NCBI RefSeq assembly: GCF_019175285.1 | Contig: NC_056523.1 | Span: forward strand, 180,094,238-180,158,237 | Source: Sceloporus undulatus | Lineage: Eukaryota > Chordata > Lepidosauria > Squamata > Phrynosomatidae | Length of the DNA: 64,000 bases | Direction: 5' to 3' | Shown: one piece after another, positions 1 to 35,769 of the stretch | How positions within the stretch are numbered: the stretch's first letter is position 1 | Layout of the letters: each line of letters starts with the position of its first letter | Notes under the pieces: generated by a model | The model's input: only the letters and a program-made list of their open reading frames with translations | Told to the model about the DNA's origin: nothing | The model's database searches: none | Made by a program: the position numbers and the translations under genes

Positions 1-349
1 CTCTCTCTGCTGCCCCTATGGCTAGGCCCTCAAAGATTGTTCAATTATGAAGGCTGCTATAATGATTCATATCAACAAACCAGTTCCTGCAGTTTTCATC
101 TCTATTGGGTTATTGCTGAGTTATTGTCCATTGGTCCCTGGCACACTGGAAAAAATTAATGCTAATCCCCCACATCAGATGACTTGGAAAGCACTGTACT
201 ACCCCATCTCTGGCTGAAGATATTAGATGCAGACAAATGAGTTGTGCATGCACACCCATGTACCTTAACCATCATAGACATGGATGGCATAGGATACAAT
301 ACTACGTCCAAAAATGCCCTCAAAACATTCTGTGTTTTTAGTTCAGTCA
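1..349. other. Sequence beyond SHMT2 3' end, nothing recognised
   Basis: Ordinary single-copy-looking DNA. In other vertebrates the next gene on this side is NDUFA4L2, but no exon of it is visible here. Confidence 0.5.
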
Positions 350-655
350 GGGAAAGAGGTGAAGTTGTTTAATTTTTACAATCCATTTTGCATAATGATC
401 CAGCCAAATATTACATGTGTATCGTGAGTCAGAGACTAGTCCCACTATAAACAAAAGGAGGTCAATTGTTTGAGTCACTATAAAATGGTCATGGGGGAAG
501 AGGAAAGTAGCCAAGGAGAGTGCCTTTGGGGGTGGGAGGGTTCCCACTTGGCTAGCCCTAAGAGATAGGGCTGCAGGGTCTCCTGGCACCCAGCCTCTTG
601 CAAGCTCCATCCATCTGAATGTAATGATGAGCCAGTCTCTGATAGGGCAGGGCTC
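350..655 (-). terminator. SHMT2: SHMT2 3' UTR with likely poly(A) signal
   Basis: Non-coding sequence after the stop. ATTAAA lies at 373-368 on the minus strand, about 285 nt past the stop, followed by T/G-rich DNA. No canonical AATAAA is closer. The cleavage point near 350 is an estimate. Confidence 0.55.
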
Positions 656-24153
<23,498 letters not shown>

Positions 24154-24345
24154 TGCAGCCAAAGGGGCACAGCAGCTCTTTCTGGCTCGTGCGTAAAGGC
24201 AGGGAGTCCCCAGCAGCAGCAGCAGCCCAGATGGCAAGGCAAGGAGGAGGGAGCCACAGAGGCAGGGAAGAAGCAGCACGTGGCCCTCCTCCGCCACTGG
24301 CAGCCACTACCGGGTGCGAAAGGCATCCTGGGAGATGGAGTTTTT
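24154..24345 (-). promoter_or_regulatory. SHMT2: SHMT2 5' UTR and proximal promoter
   Basis: GC-rich and TATA-less. On the minus strand 24341-24323 reads ACTCCATCTCCCAGGATGC, close to the ZNF143/SBF consensus ACTACAATTCCCAGCATGC, a core-promoter motif of many housekeeping genes. An out-of-frame ATG lies inside that motif (24326-24324). It would give an overlapping upstream ORF only if transcription starts further upstream. The start site itself cannot be read from sequence. Confidence 0.5.
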
Positions 24346-24404
24346 TGGAGGGCTCTCCCAAGTTCTTGCTTGCAATTTGCAAAAGAGATGGGCTTGGGAT
24401 TCTG

Positions 24405-24486
24405 TTTGGTTGCTGTGTGCCTTCAAGTCGTTTCAGGCTTATGGCCACCTTCAAGTGGGGTTTTCTTGGCCAGTTTTTTTCAGAGG

Positions 24487-24532
<46 letters not shown>

Positions 24533-24626
24533 TTGCCACTGAGGCTGAGAAAGTGTGACTTGCTCAAGGTCAGGGTTTTCCATGGCTGAGCCTCCATTCA
24601 AACCCTGGCCTCCAGAGGCAGAGCCA
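24405..24626 (-). mobile_element. tRNA/CORE-headed SINE split by (ATT)n
   Basis: Tail GCCTTCAAGTCGTTTCAGGC, then about 15 ATT units (24486-24532), then the core GTGTGACTTGCTCAAGGTC and head. Within 80-300 bp of the inferred SHMT2 promoter. Confidence 0.8.
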
Positions 24627-24629
24627 TAA

Positions 24630-24937
24630 AACGTAGTTATATTGTTTTAAACTGTTTGAAACATCCTTACTTTTTAAACTATTATTTTATTCTTTTGTAA
24701 CCATTTGTTTTAATATTGTAATCATTTAGTTCTGTTTTAAGGTATCATTTTTTCTTGTTTATACTGTATTAATCTTTATTAAATTTTCCATATTTACAAA
24801 AAAAAAACCTTGAAAAACTACATTTCTTCTTTGTTTCAATTCTTTTAATGTACCATTTTTTGTACGCTTTGAATTATACTGTTTCTTAATATTGGAAGCT
24901 GCCCCGAGTCCCAGTTTTGGGGAAAAGGAAGGATATA

Positions 24938-24976
<39 letters not shown>
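24630..24976 (+). mobile_element. LINE 3' end with (ATT)n tail
   Basis: AT-rich 3' UTR followed by GGAAGCTGCCCCGAGTCCC, AAGGAAGGATATAATT and about 12 ATT units. Confidence 0.65.
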
Positions 24977-24979
<3 letters not shown>

Positions 24980-25016
24980 TGCTCAAACCATTATGCCGCA
25001 CCGGTTGTCACAATTT

Positions 25017-25308
25017 AAGGCTGCATCTGCACTGCAGAAATAAACTGGTTTGACACCTCTTTAATTCCCTTAGCTCAATGCTATGGAATTCTGGGACATG
25101 TAGTTTGTTGTGGTACCAGAGCTTTCTTAACTGCCATGGCTCAATGTGCTATGGGTTTCTGAGAATTGTAGTTTCCCTAATCTGAACTTCCAGCCCCACA
25201 ACAAACTCCACTTTGCGCTGGGACCACAACAAACTACAGTTCCCAGAATAGCATTGAGCCATGGCAACTCAAGTGATGTAAAGTCAGATTATTTCTGCAG
25301 TGCAGATG
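25017..25308. mobile_element. Fold-back element FB1 copy, longest
   Basis: About 290 bp with an extra internal partial arm. It opens AGGCTGCATCTGCACTGCAG and closes TTATTTCTGCAGTGCAGATG. Confidence 0.85.
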
Positions 25309-25444
25309 ACTGTTTTCTCCTCCTTTAAACACACGAAAGAAAGAGTGCATGTCCCTAATGTGTCATTTCTAGATCATCTCCCTGCAAAGAGAGTTTGGAA
25401 GCTGGGGGTCAATGGGCCCAGAAGAATACTATGCGTTTTAGAAA

Positions 25445-25600
25445 ACATATCCAGGGGTAGCCATATTGGCCATATAGCAAAGGACAGTATCATCTAAAAT
25501 CAACCAAACTGATACCTTTATTGGACCAACCAAAGTGCACTGTCGTTATACATGTTGCAAGCTTTCAAAGCTTCACCAGCTTCTTTAACACCTTTAGCCT
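25445..25600 (+). mobile_element. Short interspersed repeat of the ATACCTTTATTGGACCAAC type
   Basis: Contains CTGATACCTTTATTGGACCA and GCAAGCTTTCAAAGC. Related pieces lie near 31505, 34985 and 40803. The family is not named with confidence. Confidence 0.45.
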
Positions 25601-28600
25601 GATGATGAAGCCAGTGGAGCTTTGTAGTGGTGGAAGCGTCTGTAGTGAGCATGACCTGGGGCTGAAGAAGCAGTAAGGGGAGGCCCACGCAGGCGTTCTG
25701 TGGGTTGAGCCACCAATGGAAGAAGCGAGCCACCAGCCTCAGGATGGTGATCCATTTCTGTGGATGGTCGTAGGCCGGATTGAACATGGAGGGAAACCAG
25801 GATTGGAAGGGGCGCATGCGGAGCCAGGCCCATGGAGTGACATACATCATGGATGCCATCTGTTCCAGCACCACTTGAGCTGTTCTCGCCCTGACGCATC
25901 TGGAAACGAGGCAGCACCAAATTGAAGACTTAAAGTTCATGAACCTGTTGTGGAGAAGATATGCTCTTGATGCCATGGAATCTAACATGGCGCCTATGGG
26001 TGGGACAGAGAGTGGATTTTTTTGGTTTGACCAGGAGTCCTAAGGCTTGAAGGAGAGAGAGAGGGAGAGGGAGAGCATAGCTGAGGTGATTAGAGAGCAT
26101 GTGTCTGTTTGGAGCAATAAACAACCAGTCATCAAGGTATGGAAAGACGATGATGTTCTGCTGGCGGAGGAATGCTGCCACAACTGCCATGCACTTGATG
26201 GACACCCTCGGTGCCATGGAAAATCCAAAAGGCAAAACACAGTAGCGAAAGGAGTCGGGACTGACAAAAAAGGCAAGGAAATTTCGGTGGTCCTGTCGGA
26301 TGCTGATGTGGAAATAAGCATCCCGAAGGTCCAAAGTGGCAAACCAATCTGAGTCCTGTAAGGGGCAAGATGGAAGCAAGAGTTACCATACGGAAATGCT
26401 TATAGTGAATGAAAGTTCAAAAGATGCAGGTCCAGAATGGGGCGGAGGCCTCCATTAGGTTTGGAGACAATGAAATATCTGGAGAAAAAACAGTCTCGGA
26501 TTTGAGAAGGGGGCACGGGCTCGATGGCCCCTTTGGTGCAAAGAGAGCACACTTTGTCGAGATGGGTGTCTGAAGGGGGAGTGGAGACAAAGTTACCCCT
26601 TGGAGGAAGATGTTGAAGCTCCTCCAGACAATTTTGACCACCCGAGAGTCAGATGTTATGGTGGCTCAAGTGTGGTAAAAATGGGCCAGGTGGTCCCCAA
26701 AGGGAAACTTAAGAAGCGCCATATGGTCTGCCGTTTTCCCAAGGTTGTGGATTGCTATTGAAAGGGAAAGCACTGCCGTTGGAAATCAGAAGGCTGATTG
26801 GGCCTACCCTGGTTGGGGGGGGGGGGGGTTAGGAAGGAAGGTCTTTGCCATCCAGAACGGCATTGATATGGGTGGGGAGACCAAGGAGTTGTTGAGGAGG
26901 ACATACCATATTTATGGGCTGTGTTCCTCATTTTGTTTTTGAAGCCCAGCTTCTCATCAGTGTCCTTATGGAAAAGACATAAGGCATCAAAAGGGAGCTC
27001 TTCAATGGCCAGTCTGGCCTGGGGTGTCAGGTCAGATTACCTCAGCCAAGCGTGGCGACGGAGGGCAACAGCACCTGAAAGTTGTCTGGTGGCACAATCG
27101 GCAGAATGTCTGGCCGAAATGATCTGTTGAGAGGCCAGAGAGTGTGCCTCGGCGTGGATTGTAAGAGCCAGGCATTTCTTTTCCTTGGAGAGGTCAATAT
27201 AGAGAGGAAGAGCACGTTCTCACAAGTGCTGCTGGTAAGTGACCATACAGGCCACGTAGTTTGTGACTTTGAGGTCCAGTATCGCTGAGGCATAGGACTT
27301 CTGAGTCATGGCATCCAGTTTGCAACCCTTCTTGTCGTTAGGAAAGAATGCAGCTTTGGGTGTAAAATGGAGCTGGGAAGCTTCGACAATAGCTGATTTT
27401 GGACGAGGATGCTCAAAGAACCAAGAATTGTCGGAAGGGGTGATCCTGTATGAGTTGTCCAGCTTCTTGGAGAGAGGCTGAGAAGGGACATTGTAGAAGG
27501 AGGATGGGACTGAGGGGCTGCTGCCAAAGTGAATGCCGTACAAGAAGGAAGCCGAGGTTCCTCGGTACTGAGGGCCTGAAAATAATGTCCAGCTCAAACA
27601 TCTGAAGGTTCGAGGGGGAAGTAATAGGTGCCCATCTCATCATCGAAAATGAAGCCTCTACCAGAGGGTTCTGGGAAACCATAGGAGAGATTTTCCTCGG
27701 GTTCATCTTAGAACTAGATGACCTCAGAGGTCTGAGAAAGACAATCCACAGGATATACTGAGATGCCATCAAGTCCGAATCCAGGAGTTGACGAGGAGAA
27801 GCTTCAAGCTCCGCATCAGAGAGCTGGTAAGGTTCAAGAAGCATCTGAGGAATTGGGGGAGACCTGGCTCAAGGTGGGGAGCAGAGGTCATCTTGAGTTG
27901 GAAGAGGTGTGCCGGTCTGAGTGGGCAGCTCGCCACACTGTACTAAGCCGGAGTCCATATCAATGGGAGGCAAGGGCTGTTCAGTACGGGACCGACGGTC
28001 AGCACCTGAAGAGGTTGAAAGGTGAGATTATTTGTCCTTGTGATGAGAGGATTCTTTGCCCTTGTCTTTAGAAGACTTATGCTTCTTTTTATCGGGCTTG
28101 GAGCCTTCTGAATATTTTTTTTTTTAGGGGAGGGCTGCTGCTTGGACCCCTGAACATAGGTTGCCTTGTGTTTCTCCAAAGTAGGAGAATGCGGAACCTC
28201 AGCGGTGGGTATACCCTCAGCAGAAGGAGCCTTGACAATGACTTTAGAAGGAACAGGAGGCTTGAGGATTTGTGCATACAGCAATGAATGAAGTCGCATC
28301 TCCCTGTTTTTCCTAGCCTAAGGTGTAAAGGCCTTGCAGTGAGAATACTAGAGACATTGTGATCCTCGCCCAGACAAAGGAGGCACATAGAGTGGCCGTC
28401 CTGGCTGGGAATCTTTCCTCTGCACTCAGTGCATCTCTTGAAAGAGTGTGAGGACATCATCAAAAGCCAAAGGAGAAGACAAGAGAATGGTCAAACAAGC
28501 TGAAAATTACTGTTGATCACAAGCCAAATCAATATCCAAAGAGAAGTCAAAGCCGAAACATGGTCAAAAGCGAAAGCAAAAGAAGAAGCTAATTCCAAGC

Positions 28601-28795
28601 GAAGTTCCCTGTGCTGCTCACGTGGTGGACAAAAGGAACTGAGAAAGGACAGGAAGTCACCGAGCATATATAGAGGGTGGGTGGAGCTATCACCAAAAAG
28701 TCTACCCTAGCAACTCCAGAAGGATCCAAAATTGCTGCACAGGCGCAGAATAACCCATTTGTGTGATTTGCAGAGACCACGAAGAAGAACCCACA
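25545..28795 (-). mobile_element. DIRS-type tyrosine-recombinase retroelement, truncated fossil
   Basis: Minus-strand reading shows, in order, a gag-like segment with a Cys/His knuckle (CTECRGKIPSQDGHSMCLLC, near 28440), a reverse transcriptase of DIRS type (WFATLDLRDAYFHISI and the catalytic FPYLDDW, 26379-25930), then an RNase H-like part (RMRPFQSWF, RFFHWWLNP, LTTDAS). The right end, near 28795, has GGTTCTTCTTCGTGGTCTC followed by a TATATA-bearing leader. The left end stops in unrelated repeat sequence, so the recombinase part is absent. The element is broken, with several breaks and a large 3' loss. It looks of moderate age. Confidence 0.82.
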
Positions 28796-28799
28796 AAGG

Positions 28800-29580
28800 C
28801 AAGCCCTGAGATTCATTTAACCTTGGTTGCCTCCTGACTATTCAAGATGCTTCCACATAAACCAACCACACTGAAGAACCGCCCTCATCTCCACACTCAA
28901 ACATTGATTCTTATCTATGGTCTATTTATTTCTGTGTTAAGATTTTTTCATTCTGAGTCATTTTAATACACCAGAGCAGGTGTAAGCTTAGAAATATACA
29001 AAGAACCTCTCTCTCCCTCCCTCCTCCTCTCTCTCTCTCTATATATATATATTAACCATACATTCATGGGAAATGATAGCTAGACTTTACTTTTGATGAG
29101 AGGAACCTAAATCACTTTTCCCCAATGAAGTGCTCAATGGAGTCATTTTGGATTTTGCACTACAACTCCTTTTGGCCATGGGTGGTAAGGTTCAACATTT
29201 CTGGATAGAGACAGAGCAAGAAAGAACTTACACAGAGCCAAATAAAAAGATGACAAATTCTGTATTGCAATCCAAATGTTTAAAGAAGAATTCCTAACGC
29301 TGGTGGCTCATTATAAAAACAATACTGTGTGCTTGGAGATAAAAATAGTAGGGAAAATATCCATGCCAAAAACAGAGTGGTTACTATTTAACAAACAGTC
29401 ATCTAGAAGTCCTGTACGCAGACATATGGATAGTCAAAAGTCATTTATCAACCAACAGCCTGATCATTGAAACTGAACAGTCTGAAAACAAAGGATTGTG
29501 CGCTGCTTGTGTTGCCATTTCACAGTTCTTTTCTCTATAAACCTACATTTCAACTGGTGAGGAAATCTCAAGTTGTGGCT
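28800..29580. other. No gene seen
   Basis: Single-copy-looking DNA with a CT/TA simple repeat (29011-29051) and a weak FB3-like palindrome near 29115-29200. Confidence 0.5.
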
Positions 29581-30146
29581 TCAGTCTGTGAAATAAGCCA
29601 TCACATTCTGCTCTGGTCAGGCCCCACCTAGAATATTGTGTCCAGTTCTGGGTGCCACAATTCAGAAAGGACATTGAGAAACTGGAGCGTGTCCAAAGGA
29701 GGGCGACAAAAATGGTGAAGGGTCTGGAAACCATGCCCTATGAGGAACGACTTAGGGAGCTGGGGATGTTTAGCCTGGAGAAAAGAAGGTTAAGAGGTGA
29801 TATGATCACCCTGTTTAAATATTTGAAGGGATGTCATATTGAAGAGGGAGCAAGCTTGTTTTCTGCTGCTCCAGAGAACAGGACCCGGAACAATGGATGC
29901 AAGCTACAGCAATAGAGACTCCACCTCAACATTAGGAGGAACTTCCTGACAGTTAGGGCTGTTCGACAATGGAATGCACTCCCTCGGAGGGTGATAGAGT
30001 CTCCTTCCTTGGAGGTCTTTAAACAGAGGCTGGATGGCCATCTGTCAGGGATGCTTTGATTTCGATTTCCTGCATGGCAGGGGGTTGGACTGGATGGCCC
30101 TAGTGGTCTCTTCCAACTCTATGATTCTATGATTCTATGATTCTAA
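29581..30146 (+). mobile_element. CR1 LINE 3' end
   Basis: Encodes the CR1-lineage C-terminal segment [20 protein letters not shown] and [20 protein letters not shown]. The part after that is out of frame. It ends GGTTGGACTGGATGGCCCTA and three ATTCTATG-type octamers. 5' truncated near 29581. Confidence 0.88.
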
Positions 30147-30149
30147 GTC

Positions 30150-31500
30150 CTTATCTCTATCAGGAAAAACACTCCAGCCTTCTGTAATAGTGAGTCTCAT
30201 CAATGACCTGAAGGATATATCAACAGCCACATACCTTGAGAGCTCTTCAACAGCTGACACTTAACATTGTTCAGAAAGAAGATTGTGAAGCAACAACACA
30301 AGCAATGCACAATCCTTTATTTTAAATTTTCAGACCGCTGCATTTCAGACAGCCAGACTCTTTGCTAATCAGTGACTTTCAACCATCAGTCTTTCTGCCC
30401 ACTGGAGTTCTTGATGACTACTTCGCTTGTTAAATATATAGTCATTGCTACATTTCTGCATGCATACTTTACTACTGAGAGCCAGTGTAATGTAGTGGTT
30501 TGAGCACTGAGCTATTGATTACAACTTTTTAATAACACTATGGAATTATTCATAATTTTGTCTACATTTTGCATAAATTTAGTCGGATTCTGTAGTTTTG
30601 CTGTATGTTGTTTTTGTAGATCCTACCTCTTTCTGTTTGGGAAACCTTTCCCTTTTTCATCAGATTAGAACATCTAGAAAACACCAGACTTAGGAAGGTT
30701 GGACTTTATTTTTTGGCCAGTAAACACAGCAAAGGACCAGACCTTTGCCCTTTTACCCAGAAGCTGTTTCCCGTAGCATATAGTGGGGCTGGCCCCCAGG
30801 TTAGTGTACATAGAATTTGAATATCAGTGCAATCCTATACACTTCTACTCAGAGGTTATTTCTTTTTGAATTGAGATTTTTTAAATTGAAATATTCAAAA
30901 AAAAAATGAAAAAAGATGAAACAGGACAAAAGGAATCAGCCAAAATTTCACATATAGAAACATATACAAAATTATACCTATAAAAGGCCAATTATTTTAA
31001 TTAACTTTTTAACTAATTAACTCTTGGCATGCTTTTCAGAAAAAAGCTAAGAAAACTTTTACTAAGTTGGAGTAACAAGTCTTCCTCACAATAGCCAGTC
31101 AAAGGCCTTTAGGAAGTCCACAAGCATGAAAATAGATTAATATCTCTGCAAACCATGCTGTCTACTGCTCAAGTGTCACAGGTAGAGAGTAACTACTGAT
31201 CATCTCCCCAATAGAAGTAGGACAGAGATCCTCCCAGAGAGTGGGATGGGTACAGTTTCCGACCTCTTGCTCTTCGTTAGCTGTTTCACTTTGAAAAATG
31301 AGAAGGCTGGCCTTGAGCTCATCCTTTGCTACAGGCCTTGAAATATGTAGGGTTGGACTTGTATTTAAGATGGAGGCCATCGCCACCAATTTTGGAAGTA
31401 AATACCATTAATTAATTATGTCTTGCATGATGTAGTTACTTCCTTTTCTCTGTCCTATATCTACTGCAAACTATCTCAGGCTCAAGTATTTATATGTGAA
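30150..31500. other. No gene seen
   Basis: Mostly unclassified. A tRNA-SINE head fragment (GTAATGTAGTGGTTTGAGCA) lies at 30480-30517, and an A-rich tract near 30890-30930. Confidence 0.5.
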
Positions 31501-31504
31501 TGAG

Positions 31505-31700
31505 AATTCAGAGACCTAGCCGTGTTACTGGAAAATCAGTGTGCAAAGAGATCTTGTAGCACCTTTGAGACTAATTGAAAGAAAGAAGCAGGTAGCGTGA
31601 ACTTTCGTAGACTTGAGCCTATTTCCTCAGATGCATTTTGGAGAAAGTAGTAGGCTCAAGCCATCAGCTTATTTCAGATAAGTGTCAAAGGTGCAACAAG
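31505..31700 (+). mobile_element. Short interspersed repeat (ACTAATTGAAAGAAAGAAG type)
   Basis: GCACCTTTGAGACTAATTGA and ACTTTCGTAGACTTGAGCC are shared with 40803-40930. The family is not named with confidence. Confidence 0.55.
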
Positions 31701-32069
31701 ATCCCTTTACATACGTGAAAGAGAAGGGAGTAAACCCTCTCTTCTTGACTATCTACATTATTTTATAACCTTCTAACAGCACAGGTGGGGATCATGTGTT
31801 TTTGGATTGCAGCTCTCAGCATGCTCAGCATAGATAAAATGGTGAAGAATGCTAGGAGATGCAGTCTAACAACAGCTGCACAATTCTATAGCATTTTCTT
31901 GTGTTAGTTTTCTTATTGTGAAACCTCAAGCAATTAGCCTTTACTTATTGGGAGTTTTCTTTAATCCTAGGATAATTTTAGTTGTCCTTTCCTCTACTTT
32001 TTCTGTGATAAGCAACTAGAGGTACATATATTCGGAATTCTAATGTAACCACACCATATACAAATTAGG

Positions 32070-32175
32070 GATGGACACTCCAGATATTGTTGCTTTGCAT
32101 CTCCCATCATCCCTCACTTTTGGCTGTGCTTGCAAGAGTAGGTGGGAAATGCAGTTCAACAAAATCTCAAGGGCG
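32070..32175. mobile_element. Short palindromic repeat FB3 copy
   Basis: CACTCCAGATATTGTTGCTT with CATCTCCCATCATCCCTCAC on the left; GGTGGGAAATGCAGTTCAAC on the right. Confidence 0.5.
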
Positions 32176-32506
32176 ATACATTCCTTAGCCCTGATATAAA
32201 GGTATTATCCTATTTTATTTTCAAACCCTACCTACTAGGGCACTGAGAGTCTTATCATAATTTCAAATATGGGTAATTCCTATCATGATATTCCTTGCTC
32301 CTTTTAACTTCCATTATATTTTGACTGAGCTCTCCACTACAGCCATATAACTGTTTTCTTTAATTTAATGCCTCTAGTCACTCATGCCTGCTCAATTTTG
32401 CCTGTATATCCCTGGTTAAAATTTGATTTTGTCTCATAGTGAAGCCTTAAACTCAGCATCTTATTCCCAGGGAAATTAATACAGGATTGCAATAGATGTA
32501 CTACAG

Positions 32507-32885
32507 GCATATCTCACTTAACAAAGCCTTTGAGGGAAAAAGCTTCTTTTTATAGTCCAAAAAAAGTATAGCTTCCCTTAGTCCTTGTGTTCTGTCTAGT
32601 TATACTTTTTTTAGCAGCATTAGCATTGGGACAATAGTGAAGAAGGACTGGAGAAACACAACTTTCATTGTCAAGTAGCAAAAGTATGTAGTAAACAAGT
32701 GATAAAGCTTAAGAAAGAGTGGGATTCTTCTTTAGCTGGCACTATTTTAGCTGAGTGTGCCTACCTACAAAGGCAAAGTAAGCAGCAGGTGCCTCCAGAA
32801 TCCTCTACTGAAGATGTGCAAATAACACAACAGAGACAACAGGAAAGCAAATAAGCCTCACCAACTACCCCCAGCATGTTACAAA
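32507..32885. repeat. Unclassified dispersed repeat, family U2, copy 1
   Basis: Matches 56400-56765 in the same orientation, for example GGCAAAGTAAGCAGCAG, GCCTCCAGAATCCT and CCCCCAGCATGTT. The left end TACAGGCATATCTCACTTAA looks like a transposon end after TA. Confidence 0.7.
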
Positions 32886-32982
32886 TGCACAGATGTGTTT
32901 GTCTGGCCACCAAAATGGACAATAATTGTCTGACAAAAGGGGGAAAATCATCCCTGGATGCATTTTTTAAGAAGCTATATAT

Positions 32983-33057
32983 GGTGCATTTACACTGTAG
33001 AAATAATGCAGTTTGACACCACTTTAAGTGCTGTAGCTTCATCCTTATTGAAACCTG
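32983..33057. mobile_element. Fold-back element FB1, left part of a split copy
   Basis: TTTACACTGTAGAAATAATG and TTTGACACCACTTTAAGTGC. The other arm resumes at 33394 after a 336-bp insertion. Confidence 0.8.
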
Positions 33058-33393
33058 GGAGTTTATCACATGGGAGGAATTTCTCTTAATTTCGAATGAA
33101 AAGAAAGTGGGTCCAGAATGTATTTGCACGAGTTCACTAGTTCAGCAAATTTAAGTGAATTCGAATTGCGTTCGAAGAACTGACTTCCCATTGCCTGAAA
33201 ATAGCTTGCCATTGCCCAAAATTATGTGTGACCACCTCTCACGCAATAACGTGAAACCCCATGATTGCTTTCAGACTGACTTCCCATTGCCTGAAATTGT
33301 GTGTGAAATCTATCACACAATAACGTAAACCCCATGATTGCATTCGGATTGCCATTGGATTATACTTCCAATTTCCCTTGTCTGATAACGTCC
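33058..33393. mobile_element. Harbinger-like MITE inside a fold-back element
   Basis: TIRs GGAGTTTATCACATGGGAGG and, at the other end, GGACGTTATCAGACAAGGG. They match the ends of 46156-46550. The interior is a tandem duplication of a unit with GACTTCCCATTGCCTGAAA and CCCCATGATTGC. Confidence 0.7.
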
Positions 33394-33507
33394 TTGGTAT
33401 TTGCCAAAGAGTGCTGGTGCCTCACACTCCAGGATTCTGTAGGATGACGCCATAGCAATTAAAGTGGTGTCAAAGTATATTATTTCTACAATGTAGATGC
33501 ACTCAAA
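33394..33507. mobile_element. Fold-back element FB1, right part of a split copy
   Basis: CCAAAGAGTGCTGGTGCCTC and TTAAAGTGGTGTCAAAGTAT, ending TTTCTACAATGTAGATGCA. Confidence 0.8.
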
Positions 33508-33509
33508 CT

Positions 33510-35570
33510 GGTCTCTAGAAGATTCCAATTTTGTAATTATTTTTATTTTATTTATTGTTTACTTATGCAAAGCTTACCTGACCTGGATGTTCCATTTCCC
33601 ATGTGCATATATTTAGCTCTGAATAAAAAGTCTAATGAAACATGTTGAAGTTGTTCTTCTCTTTTGCAATGTAAGAACCAATCCCTGTTCCCTCCATGTT
33701 ATGTTTGCCTCTGGTGCCAATGTTTCTGTCAAAGAAGCAATACCAAGGGACACATCTCCTTTGTTAACTGACGTATACCTGCCTCATATGCCATTCCCCA
33801 CATCCACTCATGCAGTTTTGAGAACTCCTTCTCATCTCTACAAAAATCCAAATTGGTTTCCATTGGGCTTGGTACTTAGGGGTCATTCACCAACCCGACC
33901 ATCTCCTTGCTCTCTCCTGGGACGAGGTCATTTACAAACAAATTTAATACCACTAAAGGAGTCCCAACAAAGATCTAAAAACAGGCCTTTGAACCCTGCT
34001 GTGACTCTCCTCTGCCCTACGTCAGCCTTTGCCGTGCAATTTGTGTTTTGCCCTGATCTATGTGCATCTACCAGTCTAGGTCACTACGCCAGCAAGAGGT
34101 GCTATTAATTTTGCAAAGTTCACTTCTGTCAAAGTAGCCTAGAGCACTGCAACATTTGGCAGCATTCTCATTTGTGGCTTATTTGGAATCCTCCTCCCCC
34201 TGGGTTAAGTGTGCATGTTAGTTGCTGATCTAGAAGTTTGCACATCTTTCATTTTTAATTTTTTGCTCTGCTGATCCAAGCCTCCTTTAGCCCTAGCAGC
34301 AATGCTGAAAAGAAGGTTGTTGTTTCCGCCCCCCCCCCCCCACTTCTACTTCGATCTCCATATTATTTCTTATTTTATTTCTTATCATATGGTGATTTGT
34401 GTCAGGAAGAGCCAGTGGTGCCCCCTGTTCTGCTCCTCTGAGCCACAAAGATTGGCTTCTTCTTCTATAAGGCATGTATTCTTGAATTGCACGATATTTC
34501 CTCCTTATAGAAAAGGGGTAGTTGGAGGGCTTTAATATAGGCTGGTTTGGTAACTTGATCCTTCTATATCCTTAATATATCCCAATTATCAGGGACAATA
34601 CCACTTAATCCCCTGCTGTCCCAACTTTTTAGCGGCTTTCAAAATGTCCCACTTTCTGTCTAGTCCTCCCGCTTCTGTGGGAAACTTACTTCAATTGCTG
34701 CAAGCTGAGTTCAAAGTGCAAAAGTAGTTTGCACTCCACTCCTCTGAGGGTGCAAAACACTTACACAAGGGAACCAAGTTAAAACATGGAGCATAGTAAC
34801 AACTTCATATCCTCATTCAAATATTTGTTGATATACCAGAACCTAGCAAGTAACTTTTGTGTCCTTGCTGATCTCCCCCAGCTATCATAACCACATGGTC
34901 AGTTTAAAGCCCTAGGAATCAAGGAAGGGGGAGGGAGATCATTGTAGAAATTCCAGGCAAAAATGTAGAAAAAACAAAGACAGCTATGTTGGTCATGAAA
35001 CGAAATCCAAAGGATAATCCCTTATTTGGGTAAACCAAAGCAAGCAAAAATTGTGTGCAAGTGATTTACTTTCATCAGTCCCTCTCTTTGTTTCCATTAA
35101 ACATAATTCAGCCATTCTAACCTGGATACCTGCTAACCATCTACTTGCAGATTTATTCTGTCCCGGGTCTTGATCATACATGGGTTTTAAACTGTGCCTT
35201 TAGCAATCTTTGGCAATACCTATTGCATGACATTGCCTCCAACTTGTTGCTGCTGTGCCTCTGAAGTGCATCATTTCATTGACGGGGAAAATAAGCAGCC
35301 TATCATGCTGCCACTCCATTACTCCACAGATGTGGTGACAGTCCTCAGCAGACGCGATATTGGACAATCACGTGGTGCCAGTTTCCTCCTTTCCCTCATT
35401 CTCCCCAAAGCAACCTGTTTTCTTTCTTTTTTTTCACTTTCTTTTCTCTCTTTTCTCCTCTAAATCATATTCTCATAATTCCAGAATTGTGTTACAAACA
35501 AACAAACAACAACAACAACAAAAGGCATGCTGACTAGGGCATAGGACAGGAAGACAGGGTTAAGTGGGAA
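33510..35570. other. No gene seen
   Basis: Mostly single-copy-looking. Contains a 157-codon open frame (33635-34108, plus) with no recognised motif, and near 34985-35085 a diverged short interspersed repeat. A 12-bp poly(C) lies at 34330-34341. Confidence 0.5.
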
Positions 35571-35571
35571 T

Positions 35572-35765
35572 GCGGAAGAGAAATAATCCAGTTTGACACC
35601 AGGGCTATGGAATTCTGGGACTTATAGATTTGTGAGCCATTTAACTTTCTCTGTCAGAGAGCTCTGGTGCCCCAACAAACTACAAAACCCTGGATTTCAT
35701 AGCACTGAGCCCTGGCAGTTAAGATAGTATCAAAGTGGATTCTTTCTGCAATACGGATAGCCTCA
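35572..35765. mobile_element. Fold-back element FB1 copy
   Basis: AATAATCCAGTTTGACACCA on the left and GTATCAAAGTGGATTCTTTC on the right. The left tip is lost. Confidence 0.8.
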
Positions 35766-35769
35766 TACA

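Noticed and set aside
24478-24540. Poly-Leu/Ile/Tyr reading of the (ATT)n tract
   Set aside because: Microsatellite translation artefact.
33635-34108. 157-codon open frame on the plus strand
   Set aside because: No motif, no splice context and no promoter-like sequence that I can support.
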